A stretch of 37,606 bases of DNA from Asaia bogorensis (lineage in GTDB: Bacteria; Pseudomonadota; Alphaproteobacteria; Reyranellales; Reyranellaceae): assembly GCA_945889625.1 (NCBI GenBank), contig CAMDCE010000052.1, positions 1 to 37,606 of the forward strand, in the 5' to 3' direction. The notes under the pieces were generated by a model. That model did not search any database, was not told the origin of the DNA, and saw only the letters and a list, made by a program, of their open reading frames with translations. Positions 7,567 through 17,316 of this stretch are shown in pieces. The position numbers were made by a program, and so were the translations under genes. Every line of letters starts with the position of its first letter. Within the stretch, counting starts at the first letter, position 1.

Positions 7567-7941
7567 TCACACCTTGGCGCGGTCGGCCGGCAGCTTGTCG
7601 GCGGTCTGCAGCAGCAGACGCTCGACACGTCCGCCCTTCACCAGGTGCGTTTCCAGCACTTCGTCGATGTCGGCGGCAGTCGGACAGGCATACCAGACGC
7701 CTTCGGGGTAGATCACCACGGTCGGCCCCAGCTCGCAGCGATCGAGGCAGCCGGCGCTGTTGATGCGCACGTTCTTTAGGCCGAGTTCCTTGGCGCGGTT
7801 CTTCATGTGGTCGCGCAGCGCCTCGCCGCCCTTCTCGGCGCAGCAGCCGCGCGGATGGCCGGCCGGCCGGCGGTTGGTGCAGCAGAAGACATGGGCTTCG
7901 TAGTAGGGCTTGGGATCGGAAGACTTCTCACGCTCGCTCAT
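7567..7941 (-). CDS. Thioredoxin-like (2Fe-2S) ferredoxin domain protein
   Basis: The 124-residue soluble protein has the thioredoxin-like [2Fe-2S] ferredoxin pattern. An N-terminal HVFCCTNRR...GCC segment and a central INSAGCLDRCELGP supply the cluster cysteines. VVIYPEGVWYACP follows, and then an acidic IDEVLETHL helix. Such proteins carry electrons or act as accessory redox partners; the partner here is unknown. It follows the DUF6489 gene by only 4 nt in the same direction, so the two are probably co-transcribed. The stop lies against the palindrome at 7451-7566. Confidence 0.88.
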   Translation of the reverse strand: MSEREKSSDPKPYYEAHVFCCTNRRPAGHPRGCCAEKGGEALRDHMKNRAKELGLKNVRINSAGCLDRCELGPTVVIYPEGVWYACPTAADIDEVLETHLVKGGRVERLLLQTADKLPADRAKV

Positions 7942-7945
7942 TTCA

Positions 7946-8206
7946 TCAGCCCTTCTTGCTGCCGCCGGCGATATTGGCCAATTGCGACCAGAAAGCCTGC
8001 TGCATCTGTTGCATCTGCTCGACCCCCTGCATGGAGGCCGGCAACCAGGTCTTGAACACCATTTCCGGATTCATGGAATCGAGGCCGGATTTCATCCTCT
8101 CCTCGATCTGGCCAAGGATGCGATCCTGCATCGGCTTGAGGTCGGGCAGGCCGAAAAAGGCGCGCGCCTCTTCCGGCGTGCAGTTCACTTCCACGTTTAT
8201 TTTCAT
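7946..8206 (-). CDS. DUF6489-like small protein
   Basis: The product is 86 residues long and begins MKINVEVNCTPEEARAFFGLPDLKPMQD, which I recognise as the DUF6489 type of alphaproteobacterial small protein. The rest is amphipathic and rich in Gln and Met (GVEQMQQMQQAFWSQLANIAG), suggesting a helical, possibly membrane-associated or oligomerising segment. There is no signal peptide. The reading frame stays open further upstream (to 8320), but that part looks non-coding, and the conserved start is at 8206. The function is unknown. It sits just upstream of the ferredoxin gene. Confidence 0.8.
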   Translation of the reverse strand: MKINVEVNCTPEEARAFFGLPDLKPMQDRILGQIEERMKSGLDSMNPEMVFKTWLPASMQGVEQMQQMQQAFWSQLANIAGGSKKG

Positions 8207-8282
8207 CGGCTTCTCCGTTTGCGCCAGCTTAGGCGATCCCGACGCCGGGGACCATGTCATCGCAGCCATGCTATGACGCCGC

Positions 8283-9436
8283 ATGGTTCCGTCCTGGCTC
8301 GCCGCAAATCCCCGCGCCAAGAAGGGTCTCGCCTTCGGCCGCGATCAGCAGTTCGTCGTCAATCCCAACGGTGTGCCCGAGCTCACCGACGAGATGGTGC
8401 AGTGCCCGGCGCACAAGACGACACCGCTCTATTCCCTGCCCGCTCTGGCCAAGCGGCTGGGCGTCGCCGAGGTCAGGGTCAAGGACGAGAGTCAGCGCTT
8501 CGGCTTCGGCGCCTTCAAGGCGCTGGGCGGCGTGCTCGGCGTCTACGGCACTCTCTCGGGCACGGTCGGCGAGGCCTATCACTCCTCGCCCACCTTCGAG
8601 GAGATGTTCAGGGGCGACAACAAGGAGTTGACCAAGCACTACGTCTTCACCTCGGCGAGCTCAGGCAATCACGGCCGCTCCGTTGCCGCCGGTGCCAAGC
8701 TGTTCGGCAATCGCTGCATCATCTTCCTGCCGAAGTTCACGTCCGCCGAGAAGGAAGCGGCGATCCGCGCCCGCGGCGCCGAGGTAATCCGCGTCGATGG
8801 CGACTACGACACCGCCGTCGCCGAGTGCAAGCGCCAGGCCGGGGAGAACGGCTGGACGATCATCTCCGACACCTCGTGGGAGGGCTATGACTCGACGCCG
8901 CGCGACGTGACGCGCGGCTACACCGTGCTGGTCGAGGAGATCATCCGCCAGTGGCGGCCGGGCGCCACCCACGTCTTCGTGCAAGCGGGCGTCGGCGGAC
9001 TTGCCGCCGCCGTGATCGGCTATCTCTGGGCGCGCTATGAGCCGCGGCCGACCTGCATCGTCGTCGAACCGAAAAGTGCCGACTGCTGGTTCCAGAGCAA
9101 CATCGCCGGCAAGCCCGCGCTCGCCAGCGGCAATGCCGAAACGGTGATGGGCGGCCTCGCCTGCCGCGAAATCTCGCCAGTGACCTGGCCTGTCGTCGGG
9201 CTGGCGACCGACTGGTTCATGACCATCGAGGAAGACGACGTTTTGCCGGCGCGTCATCTCCTGGCTCATCCTTTGGATGGCGATCCCGCTATCGCCTCCG
9301 GACCGTCGGGCTGCGCCGGCCTGGCCGGCCTGACGCGCGTCTGTACCGACGAGGCCGCGTTCAAGGCGCTGCATCTCGACAAGCACTCGCGCGTTCTGCT
9401 TATCAACAGCGAGGGCAATCTCGGCGAAGGTCCGGC

Positions 9437-9440
<4 letters not shown>
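8283..9440 (+). CDS. dpaL: Diaminopropionate ammonia-lyase
   Basis: The 385-residue protein is a fold-type II PLP enzyme. The Schiff-base lysine is in RFGFGAFKALGG (Lys79), and the phosphate and cofactor loop is SASSGNHGRSVA. QAGVGGLAAAVIGY and LLINSEGNLG near the C-terminus also match diaminopropionate ammonia-lyase, which converts 2,3-diaminopropionate to pyruvate and ammonia. A related threonine-dehydratase-like activity cannot be excluded by eye. Its stop overlaps the GTG start of the next gene (GTGA), so the two are translationally coupled. The promoter should lie in the 76-bp gap shared with the divergent DUF6489 gene. Confidence 0.9.
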
Positions 9441-11491
<2,051 letters not shown>

Positions 11492-11547
11492 CTTCTGCCC
11501 GTCATGGTAGTCGCTCTCTGCCGGTTTGCCGGCAGGGGGAGAAAGCC

Positions 11548-12171
11548 ATGAATGGACACAAATGGGTGGCGTATGGCCGCCTGATGGCCCTTGTCGGCTT
11601 GGCTCTGGCGTCGTCGGCTTGTGCGACGGTGGTCGGCGGAACGACCCAGGAAGTCTTCATCGAAACCGACCCGCCGGCCGCCGAGTGCAGGGTCGATCGC
11701 CTGGGCGCCAACGTCGGCCTCGTGAAGCCCACGCCCGGACGGGTCAACGTCTCGCGCTCCAAGGAAACCATGGTGGTGAGTTGCACGCGTGAGGGCTACG
11801 AGCAGTCCAACGAGGTGCTGGCGTCGAGCTTCACCGGCGCGACGGTCGGCAATATCCTTCTCGGCGGCATCGTTGGCATCGTCGTCGATGCAGCGTCGGG
11901 CGCCAACAACAAGTATCCTGACAAAGTCATTGTCATCATGACGCCGTCGAGCTTTCCCACGACGGCTGCCCGCGACGCCTACTATGCCGGCGTGAAATCG
12001 CGGCTCGAGGAACAGGCGAACGCCGAGATCAAGCGAATCGCGAGCACGTGCAGCAGCAACAACCGCGAACTCTGCCGCATCGACGAAAAGAAGATTTCCG
12101 ACGCGCGAGACAAGGCGCTCGCCGACATCGACAGCAAGCGCATGGCTGCCAAGGTGGTTCCCACCAGCTAA
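11548..12171 (+). CDS. Putative lipoprotein with glycine-rich hydrophobic segment, function unknown
   Basis: The 207-residue product has a hydrophobic leader ending in SSAC (Cys25), a relaxed lipobox. It continues ATVVGGTTQEVFIETDPPAAECRV, reminiscent of a PEGA-like beta module. A glycine-zipper-like stretch (GATVGNILLGGIVGIVVDA, about residues 91-110) could span or insert into a membrane. The C-terminal third is charged and helical, with CSSNNRELCR holding two cysteines that might form a disulfide. A hairpin (11518-11535) directly abuts the strong Shine-Dalgarno GGGGGAG (11535-11541). I do not recognise a specific family. Confidence 0.75.
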   Translation: MNGHKWVAYGRLMALVGLALASSACATVVGGTTQEVFIETDPPAAECRVDRLGANVGLVKPTPGRVNVSRSKETMVVSCTREGYEQSNEVLASSFTGATVGNILLGGIVGIVVDAASGANNKYPDKVIVIMTPSSFPTTAARDAYYAGVKSRLEEQANAEIKRIASTCSSNNRELCRIDEKKISDARDKALADIDSKRMAAKVVPTS

Positions 12172-12196
12172 GCCTGCTTGTCACACTCGGCGAAGC

Positions 12197-12341
12197 CTAA
12201 GGCACAGTCCGTCCAGCTGAGGCGCGTAAACGCGCCGCCATCAGCCGGACGGACTGTGCCATTGAAGGAAATGCTTCGTACAACGCGTTTCCGGTCAAAT
12301 GGAACCGCTCCGCGGTTCCATTTGACCGAAAGCCGCTCTAG
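12197..12341 (+). repeat. Dispersed structured repeat R2, copy A (145 bp)
   Basis: The element begins CTAAGGC and ends GCTCTAG. A perfect 14-bp stem pairs GGCACAGTCCGTCC (12201-12214) with 12247-12260 and encloses a smaller GGCGCG/CGCGCC hairpin. A second, perfect 17-bp stem pairs 12292-12308 with 12312-12328 around a TCC loop. A copy of identical length lies in reverse orientation at 37318-37462. The two copies differ at paired positions in a compensatory way. It fills most of the 203-bp gap upstream of the creatininase-family gene. Confidence 0.88.
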
Positions 12342-12374
12342 CATCCTGCGGCAAATCCACAGGAGTTTCGCTTC

Positions 12375-13118
12375 GTGCAGCTTCAGCTCAAGACTTGGCA
12401 ATTCGTCGAGGACTATCTCAAGACCAAGACCGGTATCATCATCCCGATCGGGTCGACCGAGCAGCATGGCCCAACGGGCCTGATCGGCACCGATGCGCTG
12501 ACCGCCGAGATGGTCGGCCGCGGCGTCGGCGAGAAAGTCGGCGCCCTGGTGGCGCCCACCATCTCGGTCGGCATGGCGCAACATCACCTGGGATTCGCGG
12601 GCTCGATCACGCTGAAGCCCACCACGCTGATCGCCGTCGTATGCGACACGGTGGTGTCGCTGGCACGGCATGGCTTCACCCGATTCTTCTTCGTCAACGG
12701 CCATGGCGGCAACATCGCCACGGTGACGGCGGCCTTCTCCGAGATCTATTCGGAGCGTTCGATGGAGCGCATGAGCAACCAGCCCTCGATCAAGTGTGCG
12801 CTGCGCAACTGGTGGGACAGTCCGGCGATCAAGCGGCTGAGCCAGGAACTCTATCCGGTCGGCGAAGGCAGCCACGCCACGGCATCGGAAGTGGCGCTCA
12901 CCTGGTACAAATATCCCGAGACCATCCAGCGCAAGGAGATGGAGCCCCGGATCGCACCGAACGGCAGCTTCGCCGACGCCGAGGATTACCGGCGGACCTT
13001 TCCGGATGGCCGCATCGGCTCGGATCCCAACCTCGCGACGCCGGAACACGGCAAACGCTTCTACGACACAGCCGTCGAGGATGTAGCGCACGACTACGAG
13101 AGATGGGTCGCGAAATAA
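12375..13118 (+). CDS. Creatininase-family amidohydrolase
   Basis: The 247-residue protein shows the creatininase-family metal site: IPIGSTEQHGPTGLIGTD supplies Glu29, His31 and Asp40, FVNGHGGN forms the second block near 108-113, and a later GSHATASEVAL supplies another Glu. The family opens cyclic or linear amides, as in creatinine amidohydrolase and the formamide hydrolase of riboflavin and mycofactocin pathways. The exact substrate is unknown. It starts with GTG at 12375, and AGGAG (12361-12365) is well spaced. It heads a probable operon with the dehydrogenase and lactonase-like genes, suggesting degradation of a small amide- or lactone-containing compound. Confidence 0.87.
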   Translation: MQLQLKTWQFVEDYLKTKTGIIIPIGSTEQHGPTGLIGTDALTAEMVGRGVGEKVGALVAPTISVGMAQHHLGFAGSITLKPTTLIAVVCDTVVSLARHGFTRFFFVNGHGGNIATVTAAFSEIYSERSMERMSNQPSIKCALRNWWDSPAIKRLSQELYPVGEGSHATASEVALTWYKYPETIQRKEMEPRIAPNGSFADAEDYRRTFPDGRIGSDPNLATPEHGKRFYDTAVEDVAHDYERWVAK

Positions 13119-13145
13119 CAGGTCAACAATCGGGGGAAACGAACG

Positions 13146-14075
13146 ATGAAAGTCGGGTTTATCGGGCTCGGCATCATGGGGGCGAGCCTCGCCGCCAATC
13201 TGCAGAAGGCCCAGCACAAGGTCACGGTTCACGACGCAAGGCGCGCCGCGGCCGACAGCCACATCGAAGCCGGCGCGATCTGGGCCGATTCGCCCGCCGA
13301 GGTCGCGCGTAACTCGGACGTGGTTTTCACCTCCCTGCCCGGCCCGCCCGAGGTCGAGGCGGTGGCGCTCGGTCCCAATGGCATCCTCGCCGGCATGAAG
13401 CGCGGCGGCGCCTACTTCGATCTCTCGACCAACTCGCGCGCCACCATGCGCAAGATCCATGCGGCCTTCGCCGAGAAGGGCGCGCACGCCCTCGACGCAC
13501 CGGTGAGCGGTGGACCGCGCGGCGCCAAGACCGGCAAGCTCGCGATCTGGGTCGGCGGCGACAAGGACGTGTTCGAGAAGTTCAAGGACGTGCTCGGCGC
13601 CATGGGCGACCAGGCGCGCTATGTCGGGCCGATCGGCCAGGCAACCGTGGCCAAGCTGGTGCACAACTGCGCCGGATACGCCATGAACCTGGCCTTGGCC
13701 GAGGTCTTCACCATGGGCGTCAAGGCGGGCGTCGAGCCGCTCGCCCTGTTCGAGGCGGTGCGCCAGGGCGCGCTGGGACGCCGCCGGACCTTCGACGGGT
13801 TGATCGACCAGTTCCTGCCCGGCACCTACGACCCGCCGGCCTTCATGCTGCGTCACGCCCACAAGGACGTCTCGCTGGCGGTGGCCTTGGGCAAGGAAGT
13901 GAGCGTGCCGATGCGCGCCTGCAACCTCACGCTCGAGGAGATGACCGAGGCGATGAACCGCGGCTGGCAGGAGCGCGATTCGCGCTCGGCGATGCTGCTG
14001 CAGCAGGAACGCGCCGGCGTGAAGATCGCCGTCGACGCCGAGAAGCTTCAGGCCGCCCTCAAGAGCGAAAAGTGA
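13146..14075 (+). CDS. NAD(P)-dependent beta-hydroxyacid dehydrogenase (3-hydroxyisobutyrate dehydrogenase family)
   Basis: The 309-residue protein has an N-terminal Rossmann motif GLGIMG (residues 7-12), the family signature DAPVSGGPRGAKTGKLAIWVGG (about 117-138) and the catalytic Lys170 in AKLVHN. These place it in the 3-hydroxyisobutyrate/tartronate-semialdehyde/6-phosphogluconate-related dehydrogenases; substrate specificity is not evident. It lies 27 nt after the creatininase-family gene and its stop overlaps the GTG start of the next gene. It probably oxidises or reduces an intermediate of the same pathway. Confidence 0.92.
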   Translation: MKVGFIGLGIMGASLAANLQKAQHKVTVHDARRAAADSHIEAGAIWADSPAEVARNSDVVFTSLPGPPEVEAVALGPNGILAGMKRGGAYFDLSTNSRATMRKIHAAFAEKGAHALDAPVSGGPRGAKTGKLAIWVGGDKDVFEKFKDVLGAMGDQARYVGPIGQATVAKLVHNCAGYAMNLALAEVFTMGVKAGVEPLALFEAVRQGALGRRRTFDGLIDQFLPGTYDPPAFMLRHAHKDVSLAVALGKEVSVPMRACNLTLEEMTEAMNRGWQERDSRSAMLLQQERAGVKIAVDAEKLQAALKSEK

Positions 14076-14881
14076 CGACGGAAGTGGCCGAGTACGAGAT
14101 CTACGCCATCCGCTACGCCTGTCGCGACGCCAAGCGCAGCGATCATTTCATCGGCGGCGATCCGCACGACGGGCCGATGCCGATGGACTATTTCACCTGG
14201 GTAATCCGCGGCGAAGGCCGCGTCGTGGTGGTCGACACCGGCTTCACCGCCGAGGTCGCGGCCAAGCGCAAGCGCCAGCACCTGCGCTGCCCGATCGAGA
14301 CGCTGAACGAGCTGGGCATCGCGCCCGATTCGGTCGACCATGTCGTGCTGACGCATCTGCACTACGACCATGTCGGGAACTTCCACAAATTTGCCAAGGC
14401 GCACTTCCATCTGCAGACGCGCGAGATGGGGTTCGTCACCGGTCCCTACATGCGCTACCCGAAGTTCGGCCACAGCTTCGAGGTCGAGGACGTGGTCGGC
14501 ATGGTGAAGCTCAACTTCAAGGGCCGGGTCGAGCAGCATCAGGGCGAGTTCGACCTCGCGCCGGGCATCAGCCTGCACCACGTCGGCGGCCACACGCCTG
14601 GCCTGCAGATCGTCCGGGTCATGACCAAGCGCGGCTGGGTCGTGCTGGCGTCCGACGCCGCGCACTACTTCGAGCACATGCAGACCAATCGCTTCTTCGT
14701 CACCGCGTTCAATCTCGGTGACATGATCGACGGCTATCGGACCTGCGAGCGGCTGGCCGCTTCGCCCGAGCACATCATTCCCGGCCACGACCCGCTGGTG
14801 ATGAAGCTCTACCCTGCCGCCTCGCCCAGGCTCGAGGGCGTGATCGTGCGGCTGGACGTGCCGCCAAAGAGACTCCGCTAG
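14072..14881 (+). CDS. Metallo-beta-lactamase-fold hydrolase, N-acyl-homoserine-lactonase-like
   Basis: The 269-residue protein carries the MBL-fold zinc ligands: HLHYDH (residues 95-100), HVGGHTPG, SDAAHY and GHDPLV. The N-terminal VVDTGF strand and the overall pattern fit the AttM/AiiB group of N-acyl-homoserine lactonases. That annotation is often applied to lactonases with other substrates. In this operon, hydrolysis of a lactone intermediate is as plausible as quorum quenching. It starts with GTG (14072) overlapping the upstream TGA, and its end overlaps the convergent transporter gene by 4 nt. Confidence 0.85.
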   Translation: MTTEVAEYEIYAIRYACRDAKRSDHFIGGDPHDGPMPMDYFTWVIRGEGRVVVVDTGFTAEVAAKRKRQHLRCPIETLNELGIAPDSVDHVVLTHLHYDHVGNFHKFAKAHFHLQTREMGFVTGPYMRYPKFGHSFEVEDVVGMVKLNFKGRVEQHQGEFDLAPGISLHHVGGHTPGLQIVRVMTKRGWVVLASDAAHYFEHMQTNRFFVTAFNLGDMIDGYRTCERLAASPEHIIPGHDPLVMKLYPAASPRLEGVIVRLDVPPKRLR

Positions 14882-15744
14882 GCGCGGCGGCGCACCCGCT
14901 CGCGGTGCAGGATGTAGAGCCCCGAGGCTGCGACCACGACGATGCCCGCGACCGCCAGGAGATTGGGCACGTCGCCCCACATGACGTAGCCGATGCCGAG
15001 CGCCCACAGGATCGACGAATAGCGCAGCGAGCCCAGGACCGACATTTCGGCGCCCGACCGCAGGGACAGCATCAGAAGCTGGTAGCCCATCGCCAGCAGC
15101 AGCGAGGAGCCGATCACGAGCCCGACGCCGCGTGCAGTCATGGGTTGCCAGCCTTCCACCACGGCCCAGACGCCGCCGACCAGGCCGACGGTCACCGCTG
15201 AGCTGAGCGACACCACCAGGGTCGGCACGGCGGCAGGTACATGGCGGCCGAGCACGTCGCGTAGCGCTCCGGCAAACGAAGCGGCCACGACCAGCCACGT
15301 CCAGATGTTGAGGTCGCCCGGCCGCGGCTGGATCACCAGCAACACGCCCACGAACCCGATCGCAATGGCAGTCCAGCGCCGCCAGCCGACCTGCTCGTGC
15401 AGGATCAGGACGGCCAGGATCGCGAGGAAGAGCGGCGTCGACATGTTGACCGCCGTGGCGATGGCGAACGGGATGTAAGCCAGCGCCACGAGATAGAGGA
15501 TGGCCGCCGCGGCTTCGAGCGCGCCGCGCACCACGACGGCGGGATGGGTGATGCGCGGCACGGCGCGCCAGTCGCCGCTCGCCATCAGGGCGAGCGCGCA
15601 CCACAGCGTGGCGAAGACGCCGCGCAGGCCGATCGCCTGCAGAGGCGGCATGGTTTCGGACGCGAGCTTGATCAGTGCATCGTTGAAGATGAAGACCACG
15701 ACTGACGCCGACATCGCGAGGATGCCACGGCTGTTGTCGATCAT
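14878..15744 (-). CDS. EamA/DMT-superfamily transporter
   Basis: The 288-residue integral membrane protein has about ten hydrophobic helices in two homologous halves, the EamA arrangement: LRGVFATLWCALALM and LVALAYIPFAIATAVNMSTPLFLAILAVL in the first half, GAEMSVLGSLRYSSILWALGIGYV in the second. The drug/metabolite transporter family exports amino acids or metabolites. The substrate cannot be read from sequence. It converges on the lactonase-like gene, and repeat R1 copy 2 begins 7 bp upstream of its start codon. Its promoter must therefore lie in or beyond the repeat. Confidence 0.9.
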   Translation of the reverse strand: MIDNSRGILAMSASVVVFIFNDALIKLASETMPPLQAIGLRGVFATLWCALALMASGDWRAVPRITHPAVVVRGALEAAAAILYLVALAYIPFAIATAVNMSTPLFLAILAVLILHEQVGWRRWTAIAIGFVGVLLVIQPRPGDLNIWTWLVVAASFAGALRDVLGRHVPAAVPTLVVSLSSAVTVGLVGGVWAVVEGWQPMTARGVGLVIGSSLLLAMGYQLLMLSLRSGAEMSVLGSLRYSSILWALGIGYVMWGDVPNLLAVAGIVVVAASGLYILHRERVRRRA

Positions 15745-15751
15745 TGGCTAC

Positions 15752-15875
15752 AGCGCGATGCTTTTGCTTCAGCCGTCGGCCCGGCTCCCGCAGCTATGGC
15801 GCGATGGTGGGCCATCGCGCCTGAGCGGGGCACGAGCCCGGCCGACGGCGCGATTCGAGGGAAAGTCATCGCGCT
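15752..15875 (-). repeat. Dispersed palindromic repeat R1, copy 2 (124 bp)
   Basis: This is the inverted copy of 6563-6717. Its ends are AGCGCGATG (15752-15760) and GTCATCGCGCT (15865-15875). It keeps the GGCGCGATGG/CCATCGCGCC hairpin (15798-15807 and 15812-15821) and the GCCGTCGGC and GCCGACGGC blocks. It lacks the nested AGCGCGATGAC hairpin found in copy 1, which accounts for most of the 31-bp length difference. It occupies most of the gap between the transporter start and the EVE gene end. Confidence 0.85.
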
Positions 15876-15904
15876 TTAGTCGACATTTTCAGGACTGTTG
15901 TCGA

Positions 15905-16315
15905 TCACCTGGCGCCGGACATCTTCAGGATGAGCGCCCAGTGCGTGGCGTCGACCGGCACCACCGAAAGGCGCGACTGTCGGACCAGTTTGAAATCCTT
16001 GAACTTGGAATCCGCCTTGATGGCGGCAAGCGTCACCGGCTGGTTGACGGGCTGCACCGCCTTGACGTCGACCGTCACGGCCTTGCCGTCCTTGTCGGTC
16101 GGATCGGGATAGGCCGCCTTGGCGACCTCGGCGATGCCGACGATCTCCTTGCCCTCGCCCGAATGATAAAAGAAGCAACGATCGCCGGCCTTCATCGTCT
16201 TGAGGTTGATCGATGCCTGGGCGTTGCGCACGCCGGTCCACGAGGTGCGCTTGTCCTTCACCAGTTGCGACCACGCATAGGTCGACGGCTCCGACTTGAT
16301 GAGCCAATAAGCCAT
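15905..16315 (-). CDS. EVE-domain protein
   Basis: The 136-residue protein starts MAYWLIKSEPSTYAWSQLV and continues WTGVRNAQASINLKTMKAGDRCFFYHSG. This is the EVE domain (PUA-like fold), which in related proteins binds modified bases in DNA or RNA. It covers the whole protein with no partner domain. The open frame extends upstream to 16513 inside gpsA, but the conserved start is at 16315, one base after the gpsA stop. The tsaD-gpsA-EVE order is typical of Alphaproteobacteria; the YciI gene often found between gpsA and EVE is absent here. Confidence 0.92.
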   Translation of the reverse strand: MAYWLIKSEPSTYAWSQLVKDKRTSWTGVRNAQASINLKTMKAGDRCFFYHSGEGKEIVGIAEVAKAAYPDPTDKDGKAVTVDVKAVQPVNQPVTLAAIKADSKFKDFKLVRQSRLSVVPVDATHWALILKMSGAR

Positions 16316-16316
16316 T

Positions 16317-17306
16317 TCACTCTCCCTCGCGGCGCAATGGACGCGCCAATAATGCACGGATCGCCTCATCGAGGCCGGCACCCTTGTGCAGGATAGCATC
16401 GACGGCGGCGCAAATTGGCATCTCGATCCCGTGGCGTGCCGCGCGAGCCAGCACGGCGGGCGCCGTCGCCTCGCCTTCCACGACCTGCCGGCGTCCTGCC
16501 ATGTGACGGTCAAGCGGCGTGCCCTTGCCTAGCGCCAGGCCGAGCGACCGGTTGCGCGACAGCGGGCCATGGCAGGTCAAGACGAGATCGCCGAGACCGC
16601 TGAGGCCGGTCAGTGTTTCCAGCTCCGCGCCCATCGCCAGGCCCAGCCGCGCCATTTCGGCGAAACCGCGGGTGATCAGGGCGGCGGCAGCGTTGGCGCC
16701 GAGGCCACGGCCCTCGACGATGCCGGCAGCGATGGCCAGCACGTTCTTGACCGCGCCGCCCAGCGCCACGCCCAGCACGTCGCTGGTCCAATAGGGCCGG
16801 AAGACGCCGGCAGCCAACGCCTGCGCCAGTTCGCGGCCGAGAGCGGCATCGGGCGTGGCGATGCTGACCGCAGTCGGCAGGCCGCGCACCGCCTCCTCGG
16901 CGAAGCTGGGACCCGACAGAACCGCCAGCCGCCGTTCGGGCAACACCTCAGCCAGCACCTCCGGCATCAAGAGCCCGCTCGACGCCTCGATGCCCTTGGC
17001 GCAGATCACCACCGGGCTGTCGCCCGGCAGATCGGCCGCGACGCCGCGCACGGCTTGCGCGGGACAAGCGAGCAGCAGCGCGTCGCAACCATCGAGCGCG
17101 GCGTGGTCGGGCGCCGCTTCGATACCGGCCTCGAGCGCGAAGCCCGGCAGATAGACTGGATTGGAGCGGTTATCGGCGATCGCGGAAGAGATGGCCGGAT
17201 CGCGTGACCATAGGGTGACGCGCCGCCCGGCGCGCCGCGCCAGGCAGGCGAGCGCGGTGCCCCAGGCGCCACCGCCGACCACGCCGATATGGCTGACCGC
17301 ACTCAT
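16317..17306 (-). CDS. gpsA: Glycerol-3-phosphate dehydrogenase [NAD(P)+]
   Basis: GpsA reduces dihydroxyacetone phosphate to sn-glycerol-3-phosphate for phospholipid synthesis. The 329-residue protein has the N-terminal dinucleotide motif IGVVGGGAWGTALA, VICAKGIE, LSGPSFAEEAVRGLPT, the catalytic Lys in ALGGAVKNVLAIAAGI, and ANAAAALITRGFAEM and LSGLGDLVLTC. The ATG at 17306 gives the canonical start. An upstream open frame to 17573 is only the shadow of the oxygenase gene. It lies 10 nt after the oxygenase stop and 1 nt before the EVE gene. Confidence 0.96.
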   Translation of the reverse strand: MSAVSHIGVVGGGAWGTALACLARRAGRRVTLWSRDPAISSAIADNRSNPVYLPGFALEAGIEAAPDHAALDGCDALLLACPAQAVRGVAADLPGDSPVVICAKGIEASSGLLMPEVLAEVLPERRLAVLSGPSFAEEAVRGLPTAVSIATPDAALGRELAQALAAGVFRPYWTSDVLGVALGGAVKNVLAIAAGIVEGRGLGANAAAALITRGFAEMARLGLAMGAELETLTGLSGLGDLVLTCHGPLSRNRSLGLALGKGTPLDRHMAGRRQVVEGEATAPAVLARAARHGIEMPICAAVDAILHKGAGLDEAIRALLARPLRREGE

Positions 17307-17316
17307 GAGTTTGGCA

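Noticed and set aside
7450..7570. CRISPR-like array
   Set aside because: The repeats are inverted and nested rather than direct and evenly spaced, and there are no cas genes.
12168..13862. 564-codon minus-strand open frame across the creatininase and dehydrogenase genes
   Set aside because: Both plus-strand genes have full family motifs. The antisense product is low-complexity His/Asp/Arg/Gly, typical of a shadow frame.
14072..14881. Quorum-quenching gene degrading acyl-homoserine lactones as a firm call
   Set aside because: The MBL motifs fit, but the operon context with creatininase and dehydrogenase genes suggests another lactone; no LuxI or LuxR gene is visible.
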